A stretch of DNA of 64,000 nt from Bosea beijingensis. GTDB taxonomy: Bacteria > Pseudomonadota > Alphaproteobacteria > Rhizobiales > Beijerinckiaceae. Numbering within the stretch: the first letter of the stretch is position 1; each line of letters opens with the position of its first letter. Location of the stretch: contig NZ_CP132359.1 of assembly GCF_030758975.1 (NCBI RefSeq), positions 1,752,811 to 1,816,810 on the forward strand, in the 5' to 3' direction. Shown here piece after piece: positions 1-8,400 of the stretch. The notes under the pieces are model-generated. The model did not search any database, was not told the DNA's origin, and was given only the letters and a program-made list of their open reading frames with translations. Both the position numbers and the translations under genes were made by a program.

Positions 1-553
1 AACTGTCGGACTCGATCCGCTGCGCCACCGAGGTCAGCTCATAGGCCGAGATCGCCGAGGCGATGGAGGTCGTCAGCGTCAGCAGCACGAACTGGCTGGT
101 CAGCGAGGGGAAGATCGCCCGGAGCGCCGGCTTCAGCACGATCAGCCGGAAGACCTGAGCCTTGTGCAATCCGAGCGCGAGGCCCGCCTCGATCTGGCCC
201 TTGCCGATCGATTGCACGCCGCCGCGGATGATCTCGATCGCATAGGCGCCGCCATTGATGCCCAGCGCGATGATCGCGGTCGGCGTCGGGTCGAGCTTCA
301 CGCCGATCAGCGGCAGAGCGAAATAAATGAAGAAGATCTGGACCAGGAAGGGCGTGTTGCGGATCAGCTCGACGAAGGCCTTCACCAGCCAGCGCAACGG
401 CGCGATCCTCGAGTCGCGCAGGATCACGCCGCCGATGCCGATGACGATGGCCAGCGCCATACCGCACAAGGCGAGCAGGAAGGTGCCGAGGCAGCCCATC
501 AGCAGGGCGGGCAGCCCATCGATCACTGGCGTGAAATCGAGCTTGTAGTTCAT
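1..553 (-). CDS. Polar amino acid ABC transporter permease (HisM/GlnP type), truncated by the window edge
   Basis: Inner-membrane permease subunit of a polar amino acid uptake ABC transporter. Reading leftwards from an ATG at 553, the frame stays open to base 1, so the 3' end is outside the window. The 184 visible residues start MNYKLDFTPVIDGLPALL and contain hydrophobic segments, the family's FVELIRNTPFLVQIFFIYF block, and the ABC-interacting EAA region IEAGLALGLHKAQVFRLIVLKPALR. A ribosome site AGGGAG lies just upstream of the ATG. It is divergent from the TetR gene, and a 22-bp palindrome lies between them. The frame and family are clear; which amino acid is carried cannot be told. Confidence 0.88.
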   Translation of the reverse strand, partial: MNYKLDFTPVIDGLPALLMGCLGTFLLALCGMALAIVIGIGGVILRDSRIAPLRWLVKAFVELIRNTPFLVQIFFIYFALPLIGVKLDPTPTAIIALGINGGAYAIEIIRGGVQSIGKGQIEAGLALGLHKAQVFRLIVLKPALRAIFPSLTSQFVLLTLTTSIASAISAYELTSVAQRIESDS

Positions 554-676
554 GGCGCTCCCTGGCGGCCGACCTTCTCGAAGGGGTCGATCCGGCTTCC
601 GTCTGCAGTCGCGGCACCTCTCGTCGGATGCCTTGGTCTTCAGGCTTGCCGGCTTGCGCTATGCCGGCGACATGTT

Positions 677-698
677 AAATGTACTATCTAGTTCATTT
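677..698. promoter_or_regulatory. Imperfect 22-bp palindrome, candidate TetR operator
   Basis: Two 11-bp half-sites read AAATGTACTAT and CTAGTTCATTT; nine of eleven positions are symmetric. The site is AT-rich in a GC-rich setting, 124 bp upstream of the permease start and 79 bp upstream of the TetR start. That is the usual position for an autoregulated TetR operator acting on a divergent promoter pair. Binding is inferred. Confidence 0.6.
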
Positions 699-776
699 GG
701 TCAAGCGCAATGTACCGCCTTGTCCATTTCGATGCGGTCGTCCTAGTTTCCGGGCTGGTTCTCTCGCGGGTGAAGC

Positions 777-1442
777 ATGAACAAGGCAGCGTCGGTGCCG
801 AAGGCAACGGGCCGAAAGCCGGCGTCCTGGACGCAGGACCCGGAGGGCGTGCGTCGCAACATCCTGGCTGTGGCAAAGGAGGAATTCGTCGAGAACGGCC
901 TGAGCGGCGCGCGCGTCGACGAGATCGCGGCACGGACCGCGACCAGCAAGCGGATGATTTATTATTATTACGGGGACAAGGAGGGGCTTTACCGCGCCGT
1001 CCTCGAGGAGATGTACGAGCGGATCCGCAGCTTCGAGCGCAGCCTCGACCTCGCCAGCCTGCCGCCAGTGGAGGCGATGACGCTGCTGGCCGGCTTCACC
1101 TTCGACTATCATGCCGAGAACCCGGATTTCGTGCGGCTCGTCATGGTCGAGAACATCCACCATGCCCGCCATCTCGCGACCTCGGACCGGATCGCGACGC
1201 TCAATCTCTCGGCCATCGACATGATCCGCGAGGCCTATGAGCGCGGCGTCGCGGCAGGGCTGTTCCGGCCGGGCATCGAGGCGCTCGACATCCACCTGAC
1301 GATCAGCGCGCTCGCCTTCTACAACGTCTCCAACCGCGCCAGCATCCGCCAGGTCTTCGGCCACGACATGGGCGCGCCCCAAGCGCTGGTCCGTCGCCGG
1401 GCAGCCGCGATCGATACCGTGCTGCGCATGCTGCGCCCCTGA
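777..1442 (+). CDS. TetR/AcrR family transcriptional regulator
   Basis: A 221-residue one-domain repressor type. The TetR N-terminal helix-turn-helix is at about residues 28-75: RRNILAVAKEEFVENGLSG, then ARVDEIAARTATSKRMIYYYYGDKEGLY, the hallmark recognition helix. The rest is a helical ligand-binding and dimerisation domain of normal length. It is divergent from the amino acid permease, and the palindrome at 677-698 lies in the shared upstream region. The likely role is repression of that transporter and of itself; the effector is unknown. Confidence 0.9.
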   Translation: MNKAASVPKATGRKPASWTQDPEGVRRNILAVAKEEFVENGLSGARVDEIAARTATSKRMIYYYYGDKEGLYRAVLEEMYERIRSFERSLDLASLPPVEAMTLLAGFTFDYHAENPDFVRLVMVENIHHARHLATSDRIATLNLSAIDMIREAYERGVAAGLFRPGIEALDIHLTISALAFYNVSNRASIRQVFGHDMGAPQALVRRRAAAIDTVLRMLRP

Positions 1443-1475
1443 AGTCCGACGAGGCAGGGCAGGCGGAGGCACCGT

Positions 1476-1970
1476 TCAGCCCCGCGCCGCGACGAGGCCG
1501 GTCATCGCCTGGATGGCGAGTTCGTAGCCGGCGGCACCCATACCGATGATGATGCCGGTCGCGGTCCGCGAGACCAGCGAGTTGTGATAGATGCTCTCGC
1601 GCGCATGCACATTCGAGATGTGCAACTCGATCTTCGGCCCGTCGAACATCTTGAGCGCATCGAGCAGCGCGATCGAGGTGAAGGTGTAGCCGGCCGGGTT
1701 GATGATGATCCCGCAGGCCTCAAGCCGCGCCTGATGCACGCTCTCGACCAGCTCGCCCTCGAAATTGGTCTGGCGGAAATCGACCGAAAACCCGAGCAAA
1801 TCCGCCTTCGCCCCGCAGCGTTCCTTGATCTCGGCCAGCGTGGTCGAGCCGTAGATATGCGGCTCGCGCTGTCCGAGCAGGTTCAGGTTCGGGCCGTTCA
1901 GGATGTAGAGGCGGCGCGATGCGGCCGCGCCTCCCGCTGGCGCGCGGGCAGGCCCTTCCTTGTCCGACAT
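1476..1970 (-). CDS. aroQ: Type II 3-dehydroquinate dehydratase
   Basis: Interconverts 3-dehydroquinate and 3-dehydroshikimate in the cytoplasm. The 164 residues show the family signature: NGPNLNLLGQREPHIYG, with the flexible-lid Arg and the catalytic Tyr, then the INPAGYTFTS substrate loop and ELHISNVHARE with the catalytic His. About 18 residues precede the usual start, making it slightly longer than the typical 145-150. It is divergent from a GntR/FCD regulator with a perfect inverted repeat between them. Local regulation of this kind fits a catabolic quinate/shikimate role better than the constitutive biosynthetic one; that part is inference. Confidence 0.93.
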   Translation of the reverse strand: MSDKEGPARAPAGGAAASRRLYILNGPNLNLLGQREPHIYGSTTLAEIKERCGAKADLLGFSVDFRQTNFEGELVESVHQARLEACGIIINPAGYTFTSIALLDALKMFDGPKIELHISNVHARESIYHNSLVSRTATGIIIGMGAAGYELAIQAMTGLVAARG

Positions 1971-2046
1971 GACGTTCTCCCAGGGCGAGGTTCTCGTGGC
2001 CTCGCTCGCATTTCATGGAGAGAACGTGATACAGGATGAAATAGAG

Positions 2047-2078
2047 ATCAACTGATAATTTATAGATCATCAGTTGAT
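2047..2078. promoter_or_regulatory. Perfect 10-bp inverted repeat, candidate GntR/FCD operator
   Basis: ATCAACTGAT at 2047-2056 and its exact reverse complement ATCAGTTGAT at 2069-2078 are separated by 12 AT-rich bases. Each outer edge is about 77 bp from a start codon: aroQ at 1970 and the regulator at 2155. The repeat therefore sits symmetrically in the divergent promoter region. Confidence 0.65.
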
Positions 2079-2154
2079 TTAGGTTGGAATGATCGTTTGG
2101 CTTGCAGTCGGTCTCAGCGGCTGGCAGGAACGGGGCGAGGCGGAACGGAGCACC

Positions 2155-2847
2155 ATGACGGACGCGGCATTCGAGATCGGCGGCGAAGACATCCCGGCGC
2201 TCTCCACCGGCGAGCAGGCCTATGAGCGCATCCGGCACGATATCGTGTTCGGCGTGCTTCAGCCGGGCCAGCGCCTGCCGCTCGATCGCTTGAAGTCGGT
2301 CTATGGCGTCGGCATCAGCACCTTGCGCGAGATCCTGAACCGGTTGGCGCCGCAAGGCCTCGTGGTCGCGGAAGGGCAGCGCGGCTTCCAGGTCGCGCCC
2401 TGTTCGGCAACGGATCTGAAGGAACTCGCGGATCTGCGCCTGCTGATCGAGAGCAACGCGCTGGCGCAATCCTTCGAGGCCGGCGATGTCGAATGGGAAG
2501 GGCGCGTCGTCGCCGCCCATCACAAGCTCGCCCGGATGGAGCAGCGCCTGCTCGCCGGCGACGAGTCCGGCACGCCGGCCTGGAAGCGCTACGATTTCGA
2601 GTTCCATCAGGCGCTGGTCTCGGCCTGCGGCTCGAAGGCGCTGCTCGACCTCCATGCCGGCATCTATGACCGCTATCTGCGCTACCAGATGGTGTTCTTC
2701 ATCTTCTGGGGACCGACCTCGACCGAGGACCACAAGGCGCTGCTCGACTGCGCGCTCAATCGCGACGCCGCAGAGGCGCAACGCCTGCTGCACGGCCATA
2801 TCCATGGCTGCATCGACATGGCGCTGGAGCGTGGCCTCGTCGACTGA
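2155..2847 (+). CDS. GntR family regulator with FCD ligand domain
   Basis: A 230-residue FadR-subfamily regulator. The winged helix is at about residues 22-85 (AYERIRHDIVFGVLQPGQRLPLDRL, then GISTLREILNRLAPQGLV). The all-helical FCD domain follows, with the spaced Asp/His metal-site residues seen in FEFHQAL, EDHKALL and LLHGHIHG. I chose ATG 2155 because GGAG lies five bases upstream; the open frame extends upstream to 2089, but that would put the start beside the inverted repeat. It probably controls the divergent aroQ and itself in response to a small organic acid. Confidence 0.88.
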   Translation: MTDAAFEIGGEDIPALSTGEQAYERIRHDIVFGVLQPGQRLPLDRLKSVYGVGISTLREILNRLAPQGLVVAEGQRGFQVAPCSATDLKELADLRLLIESNALAQSFEAGDVEWEGRVVAAHHKLARMEQRLLAGDESGTPAWKRYDFEFHQALVSACGSKALLDLHAGIYDRYLRYQMVFFIFWGPTSTEDHKALLDCALNRDAAEAQRLLHGHIHGCIDMALERGLVD

Positions 2848-2983
2848 AAGCCCCGGCCGAACCCCGCCGTGCCTCATCCGAAAGTTTGCATGCGAAGTTG
2901 GATACTGTTAACGCTATGAGCCTGAAACGGCCTCCGCCGCCGGCTGTTCGCCGGGTCGAAAGAGGGGCCGGCGGGAGGTTTGA

Positions 2984-3766
2984 ATGCAGCTTGTGGCCAT
3001 CCAGCAGGCCTTGGCGGCGCGCAGTATCCTGGCGACCATGCCGCGCGTGATCGAAAGCGTCGGCCGCTCCGATTTTTCCAGCGGCCTGTTCGATATCGCC
3101 CGTCGTTTCACCGGCACCGAGATCGTCACCGCCTTCGTCGCGGCCCCCGATGGCGAGGTCCACACGCTACTGGCCGAGAACCATTACAATTCCGGGCAGC
3201 CCGCGCTCGACATCGCCCGCCGCTACGTCTCCCGGCACTGGCGCGCCGATCCGGCCAATGCGATCGCGCTCGACGACGGCGACGAGGCCGATTGCTGGGG
3301 CCTGCGGATGAAGGCCGGCGACATCGAGAGCTCGGCCTATCGCAGTGAATGCTATCTCTCGGTCGGGCTGTCGGAGCGCTTCTCGCTGCTGCAGCGCCGC
3401 GAGGCCGGCACGATGCGGCTCAGCATCTATCGCCGCCGCAAGGAGAGCTTCAGCGAGGCGGAGATCGACAATCTGGTCGAGAGCGCGCCGCTATTGATGG
3501 CGGCGCTCTGGCGGCATTACGAGGTGACGAAACCGGCGGGCGGCCGTGGCGTCGCGAAGGATTTCCACACTCGGTTGGAGACGACCGCGCCCGGCCTGTC
3601 GAAGCGCGAACGCGATGTCTGCGCTCTCGTTGCCGCCGGCCTGACCTCCGAGGGCATCGCGCTGGAACTCGGCGTCGGCATCAACACCGTGCTGACCTAT
3701 CGCAAGCGCGCCTATGCAAGGCTCGGCATCTCCTCGCAGAACGAGTTGATGCGCATCCTGATGTGA
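2984..3766 (+). CDS. LuxR-type transcriptional regulator
   Basis: A 260-residue protein with a C-terminal LuxR/GerE helix-turn-helix at about residues 200-258 (LSKRERDVCALVAAGLTSEGIA, then GVGINTVLTYRKRAYARLG). The first 190 residues form an unassigned sensory region that resembles neither a receiver domain nor an obvious acyl-homoserine-lactone domain. GGGAGG precedes the ATG. It lies convergent to the maiA end of the long catabolic operon and beyond the GntR gene, so its target could be either. The regulator class is clear; the signal is not. Confidence 0.85.
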   Translation: MQLVAIQQALAARSILATMPRVIESVGRSDFSSGLFDIARRFTGTEIVTAFVAAPDGEVHTLLAENHYNSGQPALDIARRYVSRHWRADPANAIALDDGDEADCWGLRMKAGDIESSAYRSECYLSVGLSERFSLLQRREAGTMRLSIYRRRKESFSEAEIDNLVESAPLLMAALWRHYEVTKPAGGRGVAKDFHTRLETTAPGLSKRERDVCALVAAGLTSEGIALELGVGINTVLTYRKRAYARLGISSQNELMRILM

Positions 3767-3772
3767 GCCAGC

Positions 3773-4405
3773 TCAGACGGCGTCCGGCTGCTGGTCGGGC
3801 ATTGCCGCGATGAAGGCGGTCAGGGTGGCGCAATGCGCGTCGATCGCGACGAGCTTCGGATAAGGCGCAAGGTCGATCCCGTAGCGTCGGGCGCTGCCGA
3901 TCTGCGGCACAAGGCAGATATCCGCCAAGGTCGGCGCATCCCCGAAACAGAACGGGCCGGGCTGGTCCCGGATCAGCTTTTCGCAGGCGCCAAGCCCCTC
4001 GCTCATCGCAGCCGCGAGCCAATCCTGCACGTCCGCCTCCGAAAAGCCCTTGCCGCGCAAGCGCTTCTGGATCTTCGGGTTCTGGAAGGGGTGGGTCTCG
4101 CAGGCGATGACCAGCGCAAAAGCCTCGACGCGGGCGCGCAACGCGTTATCCACGGGGAAGAGCGGCGGCTGCGGCACCTCGCGGTCGAGCCAACCGATGA
4201 TCGCCAGCGATTGCGTCAGCACCGTGCCGTCGTCGAGTTCAAGCGCCGGGATCAGTTTCTGCGGATTGATCGCGGCATAGGCCGGCTCGTTCTGGGCACC
4301 GTCGCGCAGGTTGTGGATCACGCTCTGTGGTGCCACGCCCTTGAGGTTGAAGGCAATCCGCGTCCGCCAGGCGGCCGAGGAGCGGAAATAGCCGTGCAGG
4401 ATCAT
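3773..4405 (-). CDS. maiA: Maleylacetoacetate isomerase (zeta-class GST)
   Basis: Glutathione-dependent cis-trans isomerisation of maleylacetoacetate to fumarylacetoacetate, the second step after homogentisate ring cleavage. The 210 residues show the zeta-GST start LHGYFRSSAAWRTRIAFNLKG, including the active-site SSxxxxR motif, then the thioredoxin-fold NPQKLIPALELDDG and the helical C-terminal domain. It is the last gene of the minus-strand run that starts near fumarylacetoacetase, 14 bp after an SDR gene. A maleylpyruvate isomerase role is possible, but hmgA and the fumarylacetoacetase nearby favour homogentisate. Confidence 0.9.
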   Translation of the reverse strand: MILHGYFRSSAAWRTRIAFNLKGVAPQSVIHNLRDGAQNEPAYAAINPQKLIPALELDDGTVLTQSLAIIGWLDREVPQPPLFPVDNALRARVEAFALVIACETHPFQNPKIQKRLRGKGFSEADVQDWLAAAMSEGLGACEKLIRDQPGPFCFGDAPTLADICLVPQIGSARRYGIDLAPYPKLVAIDAHCATLTAFIAAMPDQQPDAV

Positions 4406-4419
4406 ATCGGTCTCCCCAA

Positions 4420-5190
4420 TCAGGCCATCCGGTAGCCGCCATTGACGTCGATCGTCGCGCCGGTGACGTAGGAGGCCTGCTCCGAGAGCAGGAAGGACAC
4501 GGCCCCGGCGATATCCTCCGGCGTGCCGAGCCTGCCGAGCGGGACGGCCTGCGCCAGCGCATCCATCGAGCCCGGCGCGGCCGAGCGCGGCGTCGCCGCA
4601 GTGAGCATCGGCGCGTCGATCACGCCGGGCGCCACGCAGTTCACGGTGATGCCGAGCGAGGAGAGTTCGCGCGCCATCGCCTTGGTGAAGCCGAGGATCG
4701 CGGATTTCGACGAGATATAGCTGGCCGAGCCACGATAGCCGCCGAGCTCCGCCGCGACCGAGCTCGTGGTGGTGACGCGCCCGCCTTCGACCGGCAGCGC
4801 GCGGCGCCGGCGCGCATAGGCGCGGATGCTCAGGAAGACGCCGCGCGTGTTGACGGCATGGGTCTTCTCCCAGTCGTCGAGCGTCATGTCGAAGATGGTC
4901 GGCCGCTCGCCATCGGCCGCCATCAGCAGCACGCCGGCATTGCAGACCAGCCCGGTCACCGGCCCATGCGCCGCCTCGACCGCATCGAACAGCGCCTCGA
5001 CGGAAGCCTCGTTAGAGACATCGACCGCCCAGCCGCTATGGCCGGAGCCGGGCAGGGCGCCCGCGACCACCGCCGCCGGCTCTTGCGTCAGGTCGCAGAC
5101 GGCGACGCGCCAGCCATCGGCCGCGAGCTTATGGGCGATGGCCGCGCCGATGCCGCGGCCGGCACCGGTGACGAGGGCGAGCTTGCTCAT
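4420..5190 (-). CDS. SDR family oxidoreductase (first of three)
   Basis: NAD(P)-dependent classical short-chain dehydrogenase, 256 residues. The nucleotide site TGAGRGIG is at residues 8-15, followed by CNAGV, a Ser-rich TTTSSV segment, the catalytic YISSK and the C-terminal DVNGGYRMA. The open frame extends to 5295, but the internal ATG at 5190 places the Rossmann motif at the normal distance and gives a 13-bp gap from the upstream SDR. The substrate is probably a hydroxy or keto intermediate of the operon's pathway; it cannot be named from sequence. Confidence 0.9.
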   Translation of the reverse strand: MSKLALVTGAGRGIGAAIAHKLAADGWRVAVCDLTQEPAAVVAGALPGSGHSGWAVDVSNEASVEALFDAVEAAHGPVTGLVCNAGVLLMAADGERPTIFDMTLDDWEKTHAVNTRGVFLSIRAYARRRRALPVEGGRVTTTSSVAAELGGYRGSASYISSKSAILGFTKAMARELSSLGITVNCVAPGVIDAPMLTAATPRSAAPGSMDALAQAVPLGRLGTPEDIAGAVSFLLSEQASYVTGATIDVNGGYRMA

Positions 5191-5203
5191 GTCGGTCTCC
5201 GGT

Positions 5204-6034
5204 TCATTCGCTGTAGACGCCCTGCGCGAGCAGGGCCTTGGACGAGAAGTCGCGGCCATGGCCGCGCGTGAAGAAGCCGGCCGAGACGCCGCCATCGGCC
5301 ATGATCAAAGCGCCGTTGACGTAGCTGGCGAGATCCGAAAGCAGGAACAGGCAGACCGAGGCGACCTCGGAGGGCTGGGCCAGCCGCCCGAGCGGCGTGC
5401 GATCCTCCATCACGCCCGAGACGAAGCTCTCGGGGATGCCGCGGCGGATCATCGGGGTATCGGTCGCGCTCGGGCCGATGCAGTTCACCCGGACGCCATG
5501 CGAGCCCCATTCGACCGCAAGGTCGCGCGTCAGCCCGACGACGCCGGCCTTCGAGGCACAGTAATGCGCGCGGCCGGACTGGCCGCCGAGCGAGGAGACC
5601 GAGCCGATCGTGACGATGGCGCCGCGCCCGCGTGCGACCATGCGCCGGCCCGCTGCCTGGCACGAATAGAAGGTGCCGGAGAGATTGACGCCGATCACCG
5701 CTTCCCAGCTTTCCGCGGCGAGTTCGGTCGCCGGGGCAGGGCGGGAGATGCCGGCCGCCGTGATCAGCCCTTCGAGCGGGCCGAGATCGCGCTCGATCGC
5801 TTCGACCGCCGTCTCGGTGGCGGCCGGATTGCGCACGTCGAAGCTGGCCGCGAGCGCACGGGCGCCGAGCGCCTCGATCTCGCGAACCGTGTCGGCAGCG
5901 CCTTGCTCGTTCGCATCCGCAATGGCAACGGCCGCCCCCTCACGCGCCAGAGCCAGCGCACATTCCCGCCCGATGCCTGAGGCGCCGCCGGTGATCAGGA
6001 CGGTCCGGCCGGCAAGCCCGAGATTTGCGCCCAT
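5204..6034 (-). CDS. SDR family oxidoreductase (second of three)
   Basis: A 276-residue classical short-chain dehydrogenase. TGGASGIG is near residue 15, and TAAGIS stands where most family members have NNAG. The catalytic pair is in the SVSS segment and YCASK. About 25 extra residues follow the usual end (GFFTRGHGRDFSSKALLAQG). It is 24 bp downstream of the GST gene and 13 bp upstream of the next SDR, so it is almost surely co-transcribed with both. The altered NAG motif and the tail separate it from its neighbour, so the two are unlikely to be simple duplicates. Confidence 0.9.
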   Translation of the reverse strand: MGANLGLAGRTVLITGGASGIGRECALALAREGAAVAIADANEQGAADTVREIEALGARALAASFDVRNPAATETAVEAIERDLGPLEGLITAAGISRPAPATELAAESWEAVIGVNLSGTFYSCQAAGRRMVARGRGAIVTIGSVSSLGGQSGRAHYCASKAGVVGLTRDLAVEWGSHGVRVNCIGPSATDTPMIRRGIPESFVSGVMEDRTPLGRLAQPSEVASVCLFLLSDLASYVNGALIMADGGVSAGFFTRGHGRDFSSKALLAQGVYSE

Positions 6035-6058
6035 CGCCGCCTCCCGCTCGCGTTGGCC

Positions 6059-6679
6059 TCAACCCAGCTTCTGGCCGCCGAAGGCGGGCCGCTCGCCAAT
6101 CTTGGCGAACCAGCCAGCGGCCTGCGGCCGGCCCTCGCGCCAGTTCAGGTCCGCGAAGCGCAGGTCGAGATAGGCCAGAGCGCAGTAGAACGTGATCGTG
6201 CCGATATCGACGCGCTCGCCGAAGCCGGCGGCCTTGCCCTCGATCAGGTCGAGCGTGGCATGAACCTTGGCGAGCTGCCCGTCGATCCAGCGCTGCCAGC
6301 GCTGCTCCTCGCTGCGCAGGAGGCCCTCGTAACGCGCCGCCAGCGCGGCATCGAGCAGCCCGTCGCCATAGCTTTGCTCGCTGAGCGCGTTCCAGCGCGT
6401 CTTGGGCTCGTCCGGGAACAGCGAGCCGCCGCCAAGCCCGTCGAGATATTCGCAGATGACGCGGCTGTCGGCGATCGTCATGCCGTCGTCGAGCAGCAGT
6501 GTCGGAACCTGGCCGAGCGGGTTGGTCTTGATGATGTTCTGCTCGCGCGCCAGCGGGCCGCCGGCCTTGTACTCCTGCGAGACATCGAGCATCTCGATCC
6601 GGTCGATAAGGCCGAGCTCGGCGGCGGCGATCCGGACCTTGAGCACGAAGGGCGAGGTGGTGGATTGGTAGAGTTTCAT
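6059..6679 (-). CDS. Glutathione S-transferase family protein
   Basis: A 206-residue GST. The thioredoxin-fold half starts MKLYQSTTSPFVLKVRIAAAELGL with a Ser/Pro active-site region, then NPLGQVPTLLLDDG and the GSH-contact ADSRVICEYL. A helical C-terminal domain follows. It sits between the flavoenzyme (13-bp gap) and an SDR (24-bp gap). With maiA, this makes two GSTs in one operon. The SDR plus GST pairing recalls glutathione-dependent aromatic ether cleavage, but nothing in the sequence proves that; a generic detoxification role is equally possible. Confidence 0.88.
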   Translation of the reverse strand: MKLYQSTTSPFVLKVRIAAAELGLIDRIEMLDVSQEYKAGGPLAREQNIIKTNPLGQVPTLLLDDGMTIADSRVICEYLDGLGGGSLFPDEPKTRWNALSEQSYGDGLLDAALAARYEGLLRSEEQRWQRWIDGQLAKVHATLDLIEGKAAGFGERVDIGTITFYCALAYLDLRFADLNWREGRPQAAGWFAKIGERPAFGGQKLG

Positions 6680-6692
6680 CGGAATGCCTTTC

Positions 6693-8396
6693 TCAGTGCG
6701 GCAGGCGGTCGGTCTCGGCGGCGAGCGCCCGCCCGGCGATGAAGCCGAAGGTGAGCGCGGGGCCGAGCGTGATGCCGGCGCCCGGATAGGCGCCAGCCAT
6801 GATCGAGTTCATGTCGTTGCCGCAGGCATAGAGCCCGGCGACGGGCCGCTCGTCGCGGCTAAGGACGCGCGCCTGGGGATCGCAAGTCAGGCCGGTCGCG
6901 GTGCCGATATCGCCGGGCCAGACCTTCACGGCATAGAAGGGCGCGGTCTCGATCGGCCCGAGGCAGGCATTGGGCTTGTGGTTGGGGTCGCCGAGGTAGC
7001 GGTTGTACTCACTCGAGCCCTTGCCGAAGGCGGCATCCGTGCCCGAGCGCGCCGCAGCGTTCATGCCGGCGACTGCTTCAGCCAGCGCCCCGGCCGGCAC
7101 GTCGATCCGTCCGGCGAGCGCCGCGACGCTTTCTCCCTCAAATAGATAGCCGGCTTCGACGAAGGACTTCGGCGTCTTCAGGCCGGGATGGACGAGGCCG
7201 AGACCGTATTTGCGCAGGAAGTCACTGTCGCAGACAAGGAAGGCGGGCACGGCACCGCTGGCGTGCATCGCCTCGACGAAGCCGTGATAGGAGGTCGCCT
7301 CGTTGACGAAGCGATGGCCCTTGCCGTCGACCGCGATCAGGCCGGGCTTGGCGCGATCGAGGATCAGATGCGGGAATTGCACCTCGCTGCCGTCGGACTT
7401 TTTTAGCACCGAGACCGGTGTCCAGAAGGCCGCGCCGATATTGTCGTCGCGCAGGGCGCCGCCCGCCGCGAGGCCGAGAGCGATGCCGTCGCCGGTATCG
7501 GTCTTCGGCGCCATCGAGCGGTGGACCTCGGCATGCGGCATGTGCTCGCCGCGCATCGCCGCATTGGCCGGGAAACCGCCGCTTGCCAGCACCACGCCGC
7601 GCCGCGCTCCGATGCGCCGCTCACCCTGCGGCCCCTTGACGGTGACCCCGACGACAGTGCCGTCCTTGAGGATCAGCGCCCCGGCCGGTGTCTGCGTGCG
7701 GATGACGACACCCGCCTGTCGCGCCGATTTCAGCAGGCGTCCGGCCAGTGCATTGCCCATCAGAAGCCGCGCGCCGCGCGGATGGCGCAGGCGGTCGAGG
7801 CCGTACTGGATCAGGAGCTTCGCGCTGTGCCTGAAATTTGCGAGGCTGCGGAAGCGGCCGACCAGCGCGTCGATATCCTTGCGATTGACCATCATGCCGC
7901 CGAGCACGGTGAATTCCTTCAGCGGCGGGCGCAGCAAGGCGAAATCGGCGCCGAGTTCATTGCCGTCATACGGCGCGGGGTCGATCGTGCGGCCGCCCTT
8001 GGAGGCGCCGGGCTGTTCCGGCTGGTAGTCCGGCGAATAGGCGCGCGCCTCGAATTTCAGTGCCGTCTCGCGCTCGAAGAAGCGGACCATCTCCGGCCCG
8101 TTGTCGAGGAAGGCGCGCATCAGATCCGGCCGCAGACGGTTGCCGAGCACGGCTTCGAGATAGGTCATCGCCGCTTCGCGCGTATCGGCATGGCCGGCCT
8201 TGGCGGCATGCGGATTTTCCGGCACCCACACGGCGCCGCCCGAGACGGCGGTGCTGCCGCCGACATATTCGCTCTTCTCGATCAGCAGCACGTCGAGCCC
8301 GGCCTTGGCGGCGGTGATCGCGGCCGACATCCCGCCGGCGCCGGAGCCGATCACGACGACGTCGCGGATTTCGTCGAAGCTCTCGCTCATCGCCAT
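6693..8396 (-). CDS. FAD-dependent dehydrogenase of the 3-ketosteroid delta-1-dehydrogenase / fumarate reductase flavoprotein family
   Basis: A 567-residue flavoenzyme. The dinucleotide-binding GSGAGG is at residues 17-22, followed by GGSTAVSGG and the C-terminal FAD loop near residue 535. The four residues known to matter in 3-ketosteroid delta-1-dehydrogenase have apparent counterparts: Tyr124 in SPDYQPE, Tyr370 in ATSYHGF, and Tyr537 with Gly541 in AYPGAG. This suggests desaturation next to a ring ketone. No steroid genes are present, so a smaller cyclic ketone is more likely. It lies 4 bp after an SDR and 13 bp before a GST. Confidence 0.88.
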   Translation of the reverse strand: MAMSESFDEIRDVVVIGSGAGGMSAAITAAKAGLDVLLIEKSEYVGGSTAVSGGAVWVPENPHAAKAGHADTREAAMTYLEAVLGNRLRPDLMRAFLDNGPEMVRFFERETALKFEARAYSPDYQPEQPGASKGGRTIDPAPYDGNELGADFALLRPPLKEFTVLGGMMVNRKDIDALVGRFRSLANFRHSAKLLIQYGLDRLRHPRGARLLMGNALAGRLLKSARQAGVVIRTQTPAGALILKDGTVVGVTVKGPQGERRIGARRGVVLASGGFPANAAMRGEHMPHAEVHRSMAPKTDTGDGIALGLAAGGALRDDNIGAAFWTPVSVLKKSDGSEVQFPHLILDRAKPGLIAVDGKGHRFVNEATSYHGFVEAMHASGAVPAFLVCDSDFLRKYGLGLVHPGLKTPKSFVEAGYLFEGESVAALAGRIDVPAGALAEAVAGMNAAARSGTDAAFGKGSSEYNRYLGDPNHKPNACLGPIETAPFYAVKVWPGDIGTATGLTCDPQARVLSRDERPVAGLYACGNDMNSIMAGAYPGAGITLGPALTFGFIAGRALAAETDRLPH

Positions 8397-8400
8397 ATCC

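Noticed and set aside
39..617. 192-residue open frame on the minus strand
   Set aside because: Arg/Asp-rich shadow of the true permease frame, which runs off the left edge and has clear membrane helices and the EAA region.
1720..2877. 385-residue minus-strand open frame spanning aroQ and the GntR gene
   Set aside because: Antisense to the GntR gene and out of frame in aroQ; it crosses the inverted repeat and has no domain.
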